A stretch of 64,000 nt of DNA from contig SUGL01000009.1 of NCBI GenBank assembly GCA_004963905.1, forward strand, positions 62,001 to 126,000, given 5' to 3'. The position numbers and the translations under genes were made by a program. Positions 16,589 through 25,311 of the stretch are shown one piece after another. The notes below the pieces were generated by a model. That model made no database searches. It saw only the letters and a list, made by a program, of their open reading frames with translations, and had not been told where the DNA came from. The first letter of the stretch is position 1; each line of letters begins with the position of its first letter. This DNA comes from Mesorhizobium sp. (lineage in GTDB: Bacteria > Pseudomonadota > Alphaproteobacteria > Rhizobiales > Rhizobiaceae).

Positions 16589-18889
16589 CTATGCGATGAT
16601 GCGCACCGGTACCGACTTTGCCGCTGGGACGTGGGCTTTATGGGCGCGATGCCAAAGTGGTATCAACGGATTGAGCTCGGGATAATACCCGGCGCAGTTG
16701 CCGCTCGGGATTGAGTATGGCGTGACACGCAGGCCTCTTACCCGCCGCTCGACACCGTCGTCGGCGTGCGCCTCGAGGTCGACTTCCTGTCCCGCGCTGA
16801 GCCCCATCCGTCGGATGTCCTCCTCGTTCATCAAAAGGACCATTCGCGTTCCAATGATGCCGCGCAGCCTGTCTCGATAGCCATAAACCGTGGTGTTGAA
16901 CTGGTCGTTGGACCGCACCGTGATCAGGGTCAGCACATTCTTGCCCGAAACGTCGATATCCGGATCGGTTTCCAGCGTGGTGGGCACCTTGAAATTCGCC
17001 TTCTTGTTCGGCGTCTGCCATACGCGCTTGGAAGCCTTGATGTCGCGATGGAATCCGCCCGGGGTCTGGAAGCGCGTGTTGAAGTCCTTGAAATGCGCTG
17101 GAAAGCAGCGCTCGATCTCGTCGCGGATTCGGGAATAGTCCGCCACCCAATCATCCCAAACGATCGAGCTCTTGCCCGCGACCGCTGCCTTGGCCAGCTC
17201 CGCCACGATGCGCGGCTCCGACAGCAGGTGTTCGCTTGGTTTTGGCCGTGAGCCGAACGATCCATGGATGCAGGCAGTCGAATCCTCCACCGAGAGCCAC
17301 TGCGAACCACTGGCCTGAACGTCCTTTTCCAGCCGCGACAGGCATGGCAGCAGATATGTCACCGTGCCCGGAATTAGGTGGCTGCGGTTGAGCTTGGTCG
17401 CGATCTCGACGTGAAGGTCGAGATTTCGCCAGGCCTTCTCGACCAGCCCGGTTTCCGGCACGGCCCGCACGAAATTGCCGCCGAGCCCGATGAAGCCGCG
17501 AACCCGCCCTTCGATCACGCCCTCGCATGTCTCGACCGTGTCGAGGCCTTTTTCCCGTGGCGGGTCGAATCCATAGAATTCCTGGAATTTGTCGAGCGGC
17601 ACGAGCTCAGGCTTTTCGGAAATGCCGACGGTGCGCTGTCCCTGGACGTTGGAGTGTCCGCGCAACGGCGATACGCCGGCCCCGGGCTTGCCGACATTGC
17701 CGCGCATGAGCAGGAGGTTGCACAACATCTGCACGTTCTCGGTTCCGTGTCGATGCTGGGTAAGCCCCATGCCGTAGTTGCCGATCACCGCATTGGCCAG
17801 GCTGTAGATCTCAGAGACATGCTCGAGATCGGCTTGGGCGATACCGGAGCGCCGAACGATACTTTGCCAGTCGGTGGCGCGGAGATAGGCTTCGAATTCG
17901 GCAAAGCCTGACGTGTGCTGGTCGATGAAAACAGTATCGAGGACACGTTCCGCGCCACGTTCTTGAGCCACGTCGTCAAGCGTCAGCACCGCTTTGGCAA
18001 TGCCGGTCATTGCCGCGATGTCGCCGCCTGCGCGGACCTGGAAAAAGTCGCTCGACATTTTCGTCCCCGGTCCGGGCGACAGCATCTCGACCGGATTCTG
18101 CGGGTTCTTGAATCTCACCAGGCCGCGCTCGCGCAACGGATTGAATGTGATCACCGGCACGCCACGCTGGCGGGCATCCTCGATGGGATGCAGCAGGCGC
18201 GGCGCGGTCACCCCGGTGTTGTGGCCAAAGAAGAACATCATGTCCGCTTTGGCGAAATCCTCCAACTGGACCGTGCCGACAGGAGAGCCGATCGATTCCG
18301 GCAGGCCGACTGACGTCGACTCGTGGCACATGTTCGAGGAATCGGGCAGGTTCGAAGAGCCGTAAATGCGGGCCAGGAGCTGATACATGAATGACGCCTC
18401 GAGCGAGGCGCGTCCGGAGGTGTAGAAGACCACGGACTTTGGCTCGAGGCGCCTCAATTGCGCGCCGATGTCGCCGAACGCATCAGGCCACGCCACCGGC
18501 TCGTATTTGTCGGTTGTGCTGTTGTAGCGCATCGGCTCCGTCACACGTCCCTGTTTCTCCAGATCGTGATCGGGCCAATCCAGGAGCTCGGTCAGGCTGT
18601 GGGCGGCAAAGAAGGACGGGTCGCAGCGTTTTCGGGTCTGCTCCCACATCGTTGCCTTGGCGCCGTTTTCGCAGAACTCGAAAGGCCGTGGCTCGGCCGG
18701 CTTCGCCCATGAGCAGGAGACGCACATATAGCCGTCCGCCTTGTTCTGCTTCAGCAGCGTGCTCCAGATGTCCGACAGAAGCAGCCCCTGGTCACGCGCG
18801 TTGCGGATCAGCGATTTCAACGAGCCCCACCCTCCAGTCGGACGATTGTAGTTCTTGATTTCCACGTGATCGGTGACGGCGGGTTCCAT
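16589..18889 (-). CDS. FdhF/YdeP family molybdopterin oxidoreductase
   Basis: A 766-residue protein close in length to E. coli YdeP (759). The N-terminal region holds YMCVSCSWAKP and a second Cys (FEFCENGAK), an altered Fe-S binding set. Next come molybdopterin-binding stretches (VVFYTSGRASLEASFMYQLL, FGHNTGVTAPRLLHPI, GNVGKPGAGVSPLRGHSNVQ) and a C-terminal MopB domain (ITVRSNDQFNTTVYGYRDRL). The active-site position reads NMCHESTSVG, so the ligand is Cys, not selenocysteine. YdeP-type enzymes are linked to acid and other stress; the substrate is unknown. An EcfG-type promoter lies 36 bp upstream. Confidence 0.9.
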   Translation of the reverse strand: MEPAVTDHVEIKNYNRPTGGWGSLKSLIRNARDQGLLLSDIWSTLLKQNKADGYMCVSCSWAKPAEPRPFEFCENGAKATMWEQTRKRCDPSFFAAHSLTELLDWPDHDLEKQGRVTEPMRYNSTTDKYEPVAWPDAFGDIGAQLRRLEPKSVVFYTSGRASLEASFMYQLLARIYGSSNLPDSSNMCHESTSVGLPESIGSPVGTVQLEDFAKADMMFFFGHNTGVTAPRLLHPIEDARQRGVPVITFNPLRERGLVRFKNPQNPVEMLSPGPGTKMSSDFFQVRAGGDIAAMTGIAKAVLTLDDVAQERGAERVLDTVFIDQHTSGFAEFEAYLRATDWQSIVRRSGIAQADLEHVSEIYSLANAVIGNYGMGLTQHRHGTENVQMLCNLLLMRGNVGKPGAGVSPLRGHSNVQGQRTVGISEKPELVPLDKFQEFYGFDPPREKGLDTVETCEGVIEGRVRGFIGLGGNFVRAVPETGLVEKAWRNLDLHVEIATKLNRSHLIPGTVTYLLPCLSRLEKDVQASGSQWLSVEDSTACIHGSFGSRPKPSEHLLSEPRIVAELAKAAVAGKSSIVWDDWVADYSRIRDEIERCFPAHFKDFNTRFQTPGGFHRDIKASKRVWQTPNKKANFKVPTTLETDPDIDVSGKNVLTLITVRSNDQFNTTVYGYRDRLRGIIGTRMVLLMNEEDIRRMGLSAGQEVDLEAHADDGVERRVRGLRVTPYSIPSGNCAGYYPELNPLIPLWHRAHKAHVPAAKSVPVRIIA

Positions 18890-18924
18890 CCTGATTTTCC
18901 CAACAAGAGAAGAAGCAGAAGGAA

Positions 18925-18949
18925 AACCGAAGCGGGACGCAGTTGTTCC
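18925..18949 (-). promoter_or_regulatory. EcfG-type promoter for the YdeP-type gene
   Basis: Minus-strand GGAAC-N17-GTT with its -10 end 36 bp from the start codon at 18889. Confidence 0.68.
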
Positions 18950-19536
18950 AGCCCGCCTTCGTCAGAGGTTCACAACGTCGTCAATGCGCAGGCGTCGAAC
19001 TCGACACAAGGCCGCGCCGAGCTCAGTGCGCTGCGCATGGCCGCGTGAGGGTCGCGAGACGACCAAGATTGCCGGCGTCGGCCGCACGATTAGCCTACGA
19101 TCCGGCCCAGGCTGTCACGCAGATCCAGCAGCGTTTCGTCGAGTTCGGCACCTAAAGCTCGCCTGCGGAGAGATCGGGCGGTAGGATTTCGACTGGAGGT
19201 CGAACCAGCCGACGGTCGCCTTCCTTACGTTCCAATCGCCGTCAGAGAGCCGCTGGCGGTTCGCGCGAGCGAGATCGATCCTGCGGTGGCATCACGCGGG
19301 GACATTGTGGCGGAGAGCGCCAAAAGAGATCACCTCTCGACAAGCGCGCAATGCGGCTTGGCGAGGTAGGAATGCCGGCGAGCGACACAGACGCGTCTTC
19401 TTGACCGAAATGGTCTGGTCCGCCGCGAGCGTGGCGTGCTTTTGGTGGCTAGCGGCCTGTGATCGACGCAACGACAACCAGCGCCCGCGAACAATTAAAA
19501 TCGTGAACCGAAGGCTCGTGCATCGATCCGGTTCGC
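18950..19536. other. Intergenic region, no gene recognised
   Basis: About 590 bp between two EcfG-type promoters. Several short open frames exist on both strands, but none has a ribosome-binding site together with protein-like composition. No repeat, tRNA or clear terminator was seen. Confidence 0.5.
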
Positions 19537-19562
19537 GGAACATGTTAGCTAAGCACAATGTT
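19537..19562 (+). promoter_or_regulatory. EcfG-type promoter placed for a leaderless transcript
   Basis: Plus-strand GGAAC-N18-GTT whose -10 element ends only 8 bp before ATG 19571. Transcription would start at or within a base or two of the A of the ATG. Confidence 0.62.
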
Positions 19563-19570
19563 TATATCTT

Positions 19571-19753
19571 ATGACCAAGCTGTCCGATCTCGGGCCGCCG
19601 GCATCCGGCAAACCGCCTGACAAGGTCAAGGCGCGCGACCATCTAACCTCTTATGTGTGCCCGGTTTGCCATCAGGTGGTCGATATGACGGACCTCAGAC
19701 AGCTCGTATGGCACCGACAGCCAAAGCACGAGGCGCTGGAAATCGACGAGTAG
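19571..19753 (+). CDS. Small putative zinc-binding protein (60 aa), probably leaderless
   Basis: A 60-residue protein with YVCPVCHQVVD (CxxCH) and a later H-x(4)-H spacing (VWHRQPKHEAL), resembling a treble-clef or short zinc-ribbon site. There is no ribosome-binding site before the ATG, but the EcfG-type -10 element at 19560 predicts a transcript that begins at the start codon, which explains its absence. Function is unknown; small zinc proteins of this type occur widely in Rhizobiales. Confidence 0.65.
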   Translation: MTKLSDLGPPASGKPPDKVKARDHLTSYVCPVCHQVVDMTDLRQLVWHRQPKHEALEIDE

Positions 19754-19820
19754 TTTCTTGATGGCCTAACTCGTCGGCTGCTTTAACGTCCGTTCGCGCT
19801 GCCGACAACGGGCTGGTGAC

Positions 19821-20036
19821 TCACTTTGCCAGTCCCAGTTTTTTTCGGACATAGGCGAGATGCTCTTCATGTTGGCGCTGGAGGTCGACAAGAGTATTCA
19901 GCATTTCTTCGGCATCGTCCGTCGGGAACCCCTTGCTCTTGAACTCTGCGATGATCTGGTACTGGCGAGCGATGTGTTTACGCCCCTCGCGGACGTGGCG
20001 CTCAACCTGCTGCAATTCGTCTTCGTAGCCCCGCAT
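19821..20036 (-). CDS. Small coiled-coil hypothetical protein (71 aa)
   Basis: A 71-residue, all-helical charged protein (DELQQVERHVREGRKHIARQ ... DLQRQHEEHLAYVRKKL), the size and pattern of short rhizobial helical-hairpin proteins of unknown role. Start 20036 matches the family-like N-terminus. The frame extends upstream to a GTG at 20162, which would add a 42-residue Pro/Ser-rich region. A TATAAT lies just upstream of 20036 on the minus strand, without a good -35. No membrane segment. Confidence 0.65.
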   Translation of the reverse strand: MRGYEDELQQVERHVREGRKHIARQYQIIAEFKSKGFPTDDAEEMLNTLVDLQRQHEEHLAYVRKKLGLAK

Positions 20037-20578
20037 ACCCAAATTATAGCGGTATTCCCGTGCTTTTTGTAGGAGCCGCGAATGGCCCAAGACGAGGGGC
20101 GGTTCGCTTGACGGGTGATCAGACTGGCCTCTGGCTGGCGGTCCCTTTGCCTGAGAGGACACTCGACGACCGCGGCGAGCCTATCGTGAAGGCTGTCGCG
20201 CTGACGACTACTCAGACAATGAAATTCCTCGGCGGGTGCACAGGCCAAGCAAAAGGGCCAGCCGCGAGTGGAGGTAGGATGAACGACCGGCCCTTTCCGC
20301 CACCCGCCATAACCACAACAAGGGAGTTGAGCTGGCAGCGACTCCGAACTCCTATAATAATACCACATCTGACCATCGCTGATGATCAAATCGCCCGTCA
20401 CCATGCAACATCGATGTGATCGTCGGCAAGGAACAGCACGCTTCCCGAAATAATCGAGCTTTTTCTGCCTAGCTTAAAATGTCTGACAAATCGGATGGCC
20501 AACCGCGAGCACTTCATTTTGAAAAAGATGACTTGGATTGTATTCGCGGTTAAACGTTTCTGACAGAGGAGGTTCGAT
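20037..20578. other. Intergenic region, no gene recognised
   Basis: About 540 bp with lower GC in its second half (20400-20578). No convincing coding frame, repeat or RNA gene was found. It separates two leftward genes. Confidence 0.5.
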
Positions 20579-21673
20579 CTACTCCTTCAGACCGGCCACG
20601 CGCTCCAGCATTGGCCGTTGCAGGACTGGAATGCCGCCGATCGTCAGCATGGCCAGATTTCTCAATGCCTTGACGAAACCGTTGGTCGACTGAGCCGTCC
20701 ACAAGATCCGCTCGCTCAGCTTGATCCAGCGTCGGCCGACCGGCCGGCGCTCATGCGAATATCGCTCCAAAGTGCCGTTGTCCAACCGCCTGGCGAACGA
20801 AGCGGCATCCTCGATGCCGAGATTCATACCGCGGGCGCCGAGAGGCGAGTGCACATGCGCGGCATCGCCGCCGAGGAAGATCGCGGTCGTCTGGTAGCTG
20901 ACCGCCTGTCGTATCGGGATATGAAACCGATCGGTCCGCAGCACCTGCGACACGCGGTAGTTGCCCGGCACATGCAAGAGCGCATCCGGCGTGTTGGATA
21001 CCGCGCGGAAGCGGTTCTCGCCAATTGGAATGATGAAGCCCACGTCGCCGTTGCGGAACAGGAAAGCCTGCGCCGCGCCTGGCTCGTATGGCCACGAAGC
21101 CAGCTCCGCGTCGGTGATGCTCCATTGGCGCTTGTGTGTGTATCCTTCGAAATCGATGCCCAGCGACTTGCGAACCGTGCTGTCGGCGCCATCGGCACCG
21201 AAAACGATGTCGAAATCATGCTTTTCCTCTTTACCGCTCTTGCCGATGCGCGCTTCGACCTTGTCGGCACAGGGCGTGAGGCCAATAAGAGCGGTCCGCC
21301 ATTCGACCCCGATGCCGAATGCCGCCAGCGTGTCGGCCATGATCGTTTCGGTTTCTCGTTGCGGCAGCGACAGAAGGAAATTGTAGCGATGCGGCAGAAG
21401 CGAGAAATCGATCGTGGCGAGTTCGCGCGTTTCGACATGGAAGTGCACGTGACGGACCTTGAGGCCTTGTGCCAGCAGCCTTTTGCTCACGCCTGATGCC
21501 TCGAGAACATCCAGGCTGTGAGAGCTGATGCCCACGGCCTTGCTGAGCGGTGTCGGTCCTTCCTTTTTGTCGACGATGCGCGGCCTAAGACCTCGCCGCG
21601 CGAGCTCGATCGCGGCTGTCAGCCCCGTGGGCCCAGCGCCGACGATCAGGATGGAGGTATCTGGCGAGGGCAT
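20579..21673 (-). CDS. FAD-dependent monooxygenase (PheA/TfdB family)
   Basis: A 364-residue group A flavoprotein monooxygenase. The FAD-binding GxGxxG is at the start (ILIVGAGPTGLTAAIELARR), the DG motif at FGADGADSTVRKSLG, and the GD motif at FLGGDAAHVHSPLGARGMN, which continues into LGIEDA. It lacks the extra C-terminal thioredoxin-like domain of phenol hydroxylases, so it is nearer the short pHBH/ubiquinone-type enzymes. It should hydroxylate an aromatic substrate with NAD(P)H and O2; the substrate is unknown. It is isolated, with intergenic stretches of about 450-540 bp on both sides and no EcfG motif upstream. Confidence 0.88.
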   Translation of the reverse strand: MPSPDTSILIVGAGPTGLTAAIELARRGLRPRIVDKKEGPTPLSKAVGISSHSLDVLEASGVSKRLLAQGLKVRHVHFHVETRELATIDFSLLPHRYNFLLSLPQRETETIMADTLAAFGIGVEWRTALIGLTPCADKVEARIGKSGKEEKHDFDIVFGADGADSTVRKSLGIDFEGYTHKRQWSITDAELASWPYEPGAAQAFLFRNGDVGFIIPIGENRFRAVSNTPDALLHVPGNYRVSQVLRTDRFHIPIRQAVSYQTTAIFLGGDAAHVHSPLGARGMNLGIEDAASFARRLDNGTLERYSHERRPVGRRWIKLSERILWTAQSTNGFVKALRNLAMLTIGGIPVLQRPMLERVAGLKE

Positions 21674-22119
21674 GTCGTGTCCGTTGCAAACGCCTGCGAG
21701 GCGCAGGTGTCAACCTCGTCTCCGGACTTGGCCAACGCGCGGGGCGACGTCGTGGTTGCCGCCAAAACATCGACGGCTTGCCTCGACCAGGTCACCATTG
21801 CGTGATGCCTCGCCAGCGCCGGAACCGTCCCGCTGAAACTACCGTCACGTGTCGTCAAGTCACAGTTTGCTCGCAGCAGGCGAGGGGATGCCGCAAATCT
21901 TCTCGCAAAAGCGCTAACGGTCTCACGCGCTTTGTCATCTGGGAACCTGCGCCGCACTGCTGCTAATCGGCCGATAAGCGTGGACGACCGCTGGCAGGCG
22001 AGCCGAGATACTCAGACACGCCAGTTCGCTGGCCCCGGGTTAGGCGCGGCAACCATATTGGGAAAGGCCGTCCAAGTGGAATGCGCGCATGGAACGGCCT
22101 TCTCATAATGCGATGCGGT
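21674..22119. other. Intergenic region, no gene recognised
   Basis: About 450 bp. Frames on both strands lack ribosome-binding sites and protein-like composition. A GGAAC at about 21820 has no GTT at the correct distance. Confidence 0.5.
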
Positions 22120-22404
22120 TCAATAGCTCGTCTTGGGCGCTGCCGTCGTGGGCGCCGCGGTCTTCGCTGCGTGCTTCCTGTGCTTGACCGGGCACTTGTG
22201 CGTCTTGGTCGATCTGCAAACCTTCTTCGCCGTCATGTCCTTCTTATGCGGCTTCGCAGCCGCGGTCGTGGCAGCGGGCATCATGGCCGTGTCGGTCGAA
22301 GCAGCCGGCGCGGTCGTCTTGGTGGCAGCCGCGTTGCCGAGAACCGGCATCGAGAAGGCGAGGGCAACGGCGAGGCCGAGGGCGGAAAGGAGGGACTTCT
22401 TCAT
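22120..22404 (-). CDS. Small secreted Ala/Lys/Thr-rich protein (94 aa)
   Basis: The signal peptide (MKKSLLSALGLAVALAFSMP, cleavage near GNAAA) is followed by an Ala/Thr-rich region and a basic segment with two Cys and several His/Lys (KKVCRSTKTHKCPVKHRKH). A GGAG site precedes the ATG. Its start overlaps the stop of the upstream gene as ATGA, so the two exported proteins are translationally coupled. Composition suggests a periplasmic or cell-wall-associated polycation; function unknown. Confidence 0.75.
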   Translation of the reverse strand: MKKSLLSALGLAVALAFSMPVLGNAAATKTTAPAASTDTAMMPAATTAAAKPHKKDMTAKKVCRSTKTHKCPVKHRKHAAKTAAPTTAAPKTSY

Positions 22405-22742
22405 GGTTTTTTCTCCTTGCTATGCAGGTCGGTTTTGGGTGTCACTGCATCGGAGTCGACCGGTGTCACTCCAAGCAGCTTCAAAGCATTCGCGAGCATC
22501 CGGATTCCCTGTGCCTGCTTCTTGTTGGCGCAGAACCGGTTTCCCTTTCTTTGAAGTGCCTTCACCGCGGTGACCTGCGTTGCCGCGGCATGGGTTTCGA
22601 GGGCTTCGTCGACTTGACGGCTGAGATTGGTGCAGCGCTCGGTCCGGGTCGTCGCAACCTTTGCCTCACCAGCTTCGACCGGGCAGGTCGCGAGCAGAAT
22701 TCCCAGCAACGCACCTATCAAGCCGATCGAGAACCTTTGCAT
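22401..22742 (-). CDS. Secreted hypothetical protein (113 aa)
   Basis: A signal peptide (MQRFSIGLIGALLGILLATC, cleavage near VEAGEA) is followed by a helical domain with two Cys (RCTNLSRQVDEALE and KGNRFCANKKQAQGIRM) that could form one disulfide. A TTG start at 22763 is an alternative; neither has an ideal ribosome-binding site. It precedes and overlaps the Lys-rich secreted protein gene. I do not recognise a named family. The 296 bp upstream (22743-23038) contain no other gene that I can support. Confidence 0.68.
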   Translation of the reverse strand: MQRFSIGLIGALLGILLATCPVEAGEAKVATTRTERCTNLSRQVDEALETHAAATQVTAVKALQRKGNRFCANKKQAQGIRMLANALKLLGVTPVDSDAVTPKTDLHSKEKKP

Positions 22743-23038
22743 CCTTGTCGCCAATCCGAACAAGTTGCTGCAATGCTGCAGCCGATGAATGACCCTCTCC
22801 GCTCGATTCTACGCCTCAACGATTTCTGGAGTTTCTCTGGCGTGTTTCTGAATTGTGTCTGAGGGCGGCAGGCAAGCTTCACCTGCAGGACAACGGCTGG
22901 GTCTATCCGTCAACGTCGGTTGCGAAGCTCGTCCAGAGGGCGCGGTCTCAAAATGGATAGACTGGCGACAAGGCGATGGCCAAAGTCTCGCCATTCGAGC
23001 GCCCGCTGGAGGCGCGCCGAGCGGCAGGAGAGCACATC

Positions 23039-23365
23039 TCAGTCGTTCCGCTGTCTACGGCTGCGATGCTTTTCGATTGCCTCGGGCTCTTCATCGTCGA
23101 TGCGGGTGATGTTTGAAGCCGAGCTGTTTGATCGCAGCATTTCATCCAATTTGGCGTGGATTGCCTGGGTGTCGCGGTGTTCCGCCCGCTGGATGAACAG
23201 TGTCATTGCCCAGGTGAAGAGGGTGGTCGCCCCATGCCAATTCAGACTTTCTCTATCGAAGATGGCCCACAGAACAGCGTAGACCAGCAGCACCAGGAAT
23301 GCCGCAGGACGGGAGGTTAACGTGCCGATTGAGGTGAGCAGGCTCGTGACCGGTTGATTCGTCAT
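23039..23365 (-). CDS. Low-affinity iron permease-like small membrane protein
   Basis: A 108-residue protein with two predicted transmembrane segments (about residues 22-40, AAFLVLLVYAVLWAIF, and 46-60) and a C-terminal cytoplasmic segment with IQRAEHRDTQAIHAKLDEML. The IQ-x-x-x-x-RD-x-x-A-x-x-x-KLDE pattern is typical of bacterial proteins annotated as low-affinity iron permease family. Start 23365 is chosen because the EcfG-type -10 ends 8 bp upstream, predicting a leaderless message; the in-frame TTG 23371 would lie upstream of the transcription start. Confidence 0.78.
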   Translation of the reverse strand: MTNQPVTSLLTSIGTLTSRPAAFLVLLVYAVLWAIFDRESLNWHGATTLFTWAMTLFIQRAEHRDTQAIHAKLDEMLRSNSSASNITRIDDEEPEAIEKHRSRRQRND

Positions 23366-23372
23366 CCTCAAG

Positions 23373-23397
23373 AACTGTCGATCCTGATCCAGGTTCC
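23373..23397 (-). promoter_or_regulatory. EcfG-type promoter placed for a leaderless transcript
   Basis: Minus-strand GGAAC-N17-GTT with its -10 end 8 bp before the ATG at 23365, the same geometry as at 19537-19562. Confidence 0.65.
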
Positions 23398-24034
23398 AGC
23401 GCTCGGGCCAATGGATCGAAATGCACTTTCAATGCGCGCTGCATATCCGTTTTTAGGCCTATGGCCGAAAGGCCCGCGGCAGCGCCTATCTCGGCCGTAG
23501 ATCACCTGCGGCAGTGGCCTGTTTCCGGCGCCGGATTGTCCATTCGGGCAGCGGCGCAAGGCTGCCGTTGCACCGTTTTGCACACCGTGACCATTCGCAT
23601 GCGCGTTGCCGATCTTGTTGCGGTCAATCCCTGCTGCGGTGACTTTCATTGCGGTGTCCCTTCATTTGAGGTGAGCAGTGGTTCCCTCAAGCAGGCGGCA
23701 CAACTGGAAAGGTTCCGGGACCGCTGCCCCCATGAACTCGAACGTGGCGAGACCTACGATGCAGGCTGGTCGGCTGGCGCCGGATTTCGAGCAGGTCGCC
23801 TTGAGCCTCGGCGCGCCAGACCGCTTACCGGCTCTGGCATGTTACGCTGCCGCCGCTTGCTCCCTGTTAAGCCGCGACATTCGGGCTCAGCTTTGCGCTT
23901 TGGGGAGAACTCGGTGCCACCCGTGATGGTCTATCCGCCGGCTGGGTGAGCCTTACGGTTTCGATCTTCTCGCTGACCGATCGCGGCGACATCTTCGCGG
24001 GAGCTGCGGCCACCAATTCCGGCCAATGGGACGG
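23398..24034. other. Intergenic region, no gene supported
   Basis: About 640 bp. A leftward frame from ATG 23649 (ATGAAAGTCACC) has a ribosome-binding-like GAAGGGA upstream, but it would run across the stress promoter and encodes nothing recognisable. The rightward frames look random. Decayed sequence is possible. Confidence 0.4.
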
Positions 24035-25144
24035 TTACCCTCTATCATCGATCGCTACGGCAGGTCGCCCGCGCCCCACACGCCCGATCGTTCTGGTCGA
24101 CGGGTAGCCGCTTGCGACGGCCTTTTCGACCAGGGCGCCGGCACTGTCAGGCTCGCAGGCAATCAGCAGTCCACCCGAAGTCTGTGGATCGGTAAGAAGG
24201 TGGCGCCGCCACTCCGGCAAGGCTTTGGGCAGCCGCACCGCATCGCCGTAACTCGCCCAATTACGCCGCGATGCGCCCGTGACGAAGCCTTGTTGCGCAA
24301 GCGACGCGGCCTGTGCAAAGACGGGGACATCGTGGTCGCGGATCAGGAGTGCGCAACCGGAACCTCGCGCCATTTCAAGGGCGTGTCCGATCAAGCCGAA
24401 GCCGGTCACATCCGTGATCGCATGCACGCTTGCTTCCGCGGCGAGGTCGACCCCGATCCGATTGAGAAGGGTTGTCGAAGCAATCATCTCCTCATAGCCG
24501 CTGGGCGACAACGCCTGCTTCTTGATGGCCGCGGAATAGATTCCGACGCCGAGTCCTTTGGTCAGGATCAAGGCGTCTCCCGGCCTGGCTTCCGAATTGC
24601 GCCGAATGTCCGCCGGCCGGCAGGTGCCGATCACGGCAAGCCCGTAAATCGGTTCCGGCGTATCGATCGAATGGCCACCGGCGACCGGTATTCCGGCGGC
24701 AGCGCAAATATCGCTGCCGCCCTTCAGGATCTCCCGCACCGCTTGTGTGGGCAGCTTATCGAGAGGTATTCCGAGGATGGCCAGGGCCATGATCGGCCGT
24801 CCGCCCATCGCGTAGACGTCGGAAAGGGCGTTGGTCGCGGCGATGCGGCCGAAGTCATACGGATCGTCCACCATCGGCATGAAGAAATCAGTGGTCGCGA
24901 GCACGCAGGTCGTGTCGTCGATCTGCCAGACAGCGGCATCATCTCCGGTTTCTGTGCCGACAAGGAGCTGCCGAAAGAGATTTGATTGCACCTGCTCTGC
25001 GAGAATTTGCTGCAGGACCGATGGCGCCAGCTTGCAGCCGCAACCGCCCCCATGAGCAAGGCTGGTCAGGCGCGGAGGCTCTTCATTGATATCGCCCCGC
25101 AACGCGGGAGCCGTTTCCAACACCACGTCACACTCTAGTGTCAC
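24035..25144 (-). CDS. selD: Selenide, water dikinase (selenophosphate synthase), Cys form
   Basis: A 369-residue SelD that makes selenophosphate from selenide and ATP. The Gly-rich start [11 protein letters not shown] holds the catalytic Cys (C35) and Lys (K38), equivalent to E. coli C17 and K20, so this copy is not itself a selenoprotein. Further signatures are [20 protein letters not shown] (metal-binding Asp), [19 protein letters not shown] and [15 protein letters not shown]. The GTG start at 25144 is the upstream limit; the true start may be a little downstream. It is divergent from fdnG, 167 bp apart. Confidence 0.94.
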   Translation of the reverse strand: MTLECDVVLETAPALRGDINEEPPRLTSLAHGGGCGCKLAPSVLQQILAEQVQSNLFRQLLVGTETGDDAAVWQIDDTTCVLATTDFFMPMVDDPYDFGRIAATNALSDVYAMGGRPIMALAILGIPLDKLPTQAVREILKGGSDICAAAGIPVAGGHSIDTPEPIYGLAVIGTCRPADIRRNSEARPGDALILTKGLGVGIYSAAIKKQALSPSGYEEMIASTTLLNRIGVDLAAEASVHAITDVTGFGLIGHALEMARGSGCALLIRDHDVPVFAQAASLAQQGFVTGASRRNWASYGDAVRLPKALPEWRRHLLTDPQTSGGLLIACEPDSAGALVEKAVASGYPSTRTIGRVGRGRPAVAIDDRG

Positions 25145-25222
25145 ATTCCGAAAAGCGTCAATCGCATTTTCCTGCGCGAACCATTTGCCGGCCGCGATCC
25201 GCGCCCTAAATCTTCGTCAAGT

Positions 25223-25228
25223 TTGACA
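25223..25228 (+). promoter_or_regulatory. Possible -35 element of the fdn operon
   Basis: TTGACA occurs in the selD-fdnG divergent gap. The -10 at the expected 17-bp spacing is weak (AAAATG), so the promoter call is tentative. Confidence 0.25.
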
Positions 25229-25311
25229 TTGCGCCAATTCGGCTCAAAATGGCGTCCGCATCTCTTGGTTCTGGATGCCCCTATGGGCATGGAATTCGGG
25301 AGGAAATCCAG

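Noticed and set aside
23461..23949. Rightward open frame of 162 codons between the iron-permease-like gene and selD
   Set aside because: No ribosome-binding site, random-looking composition rich in Arg and Pro, and no recognisable motif.
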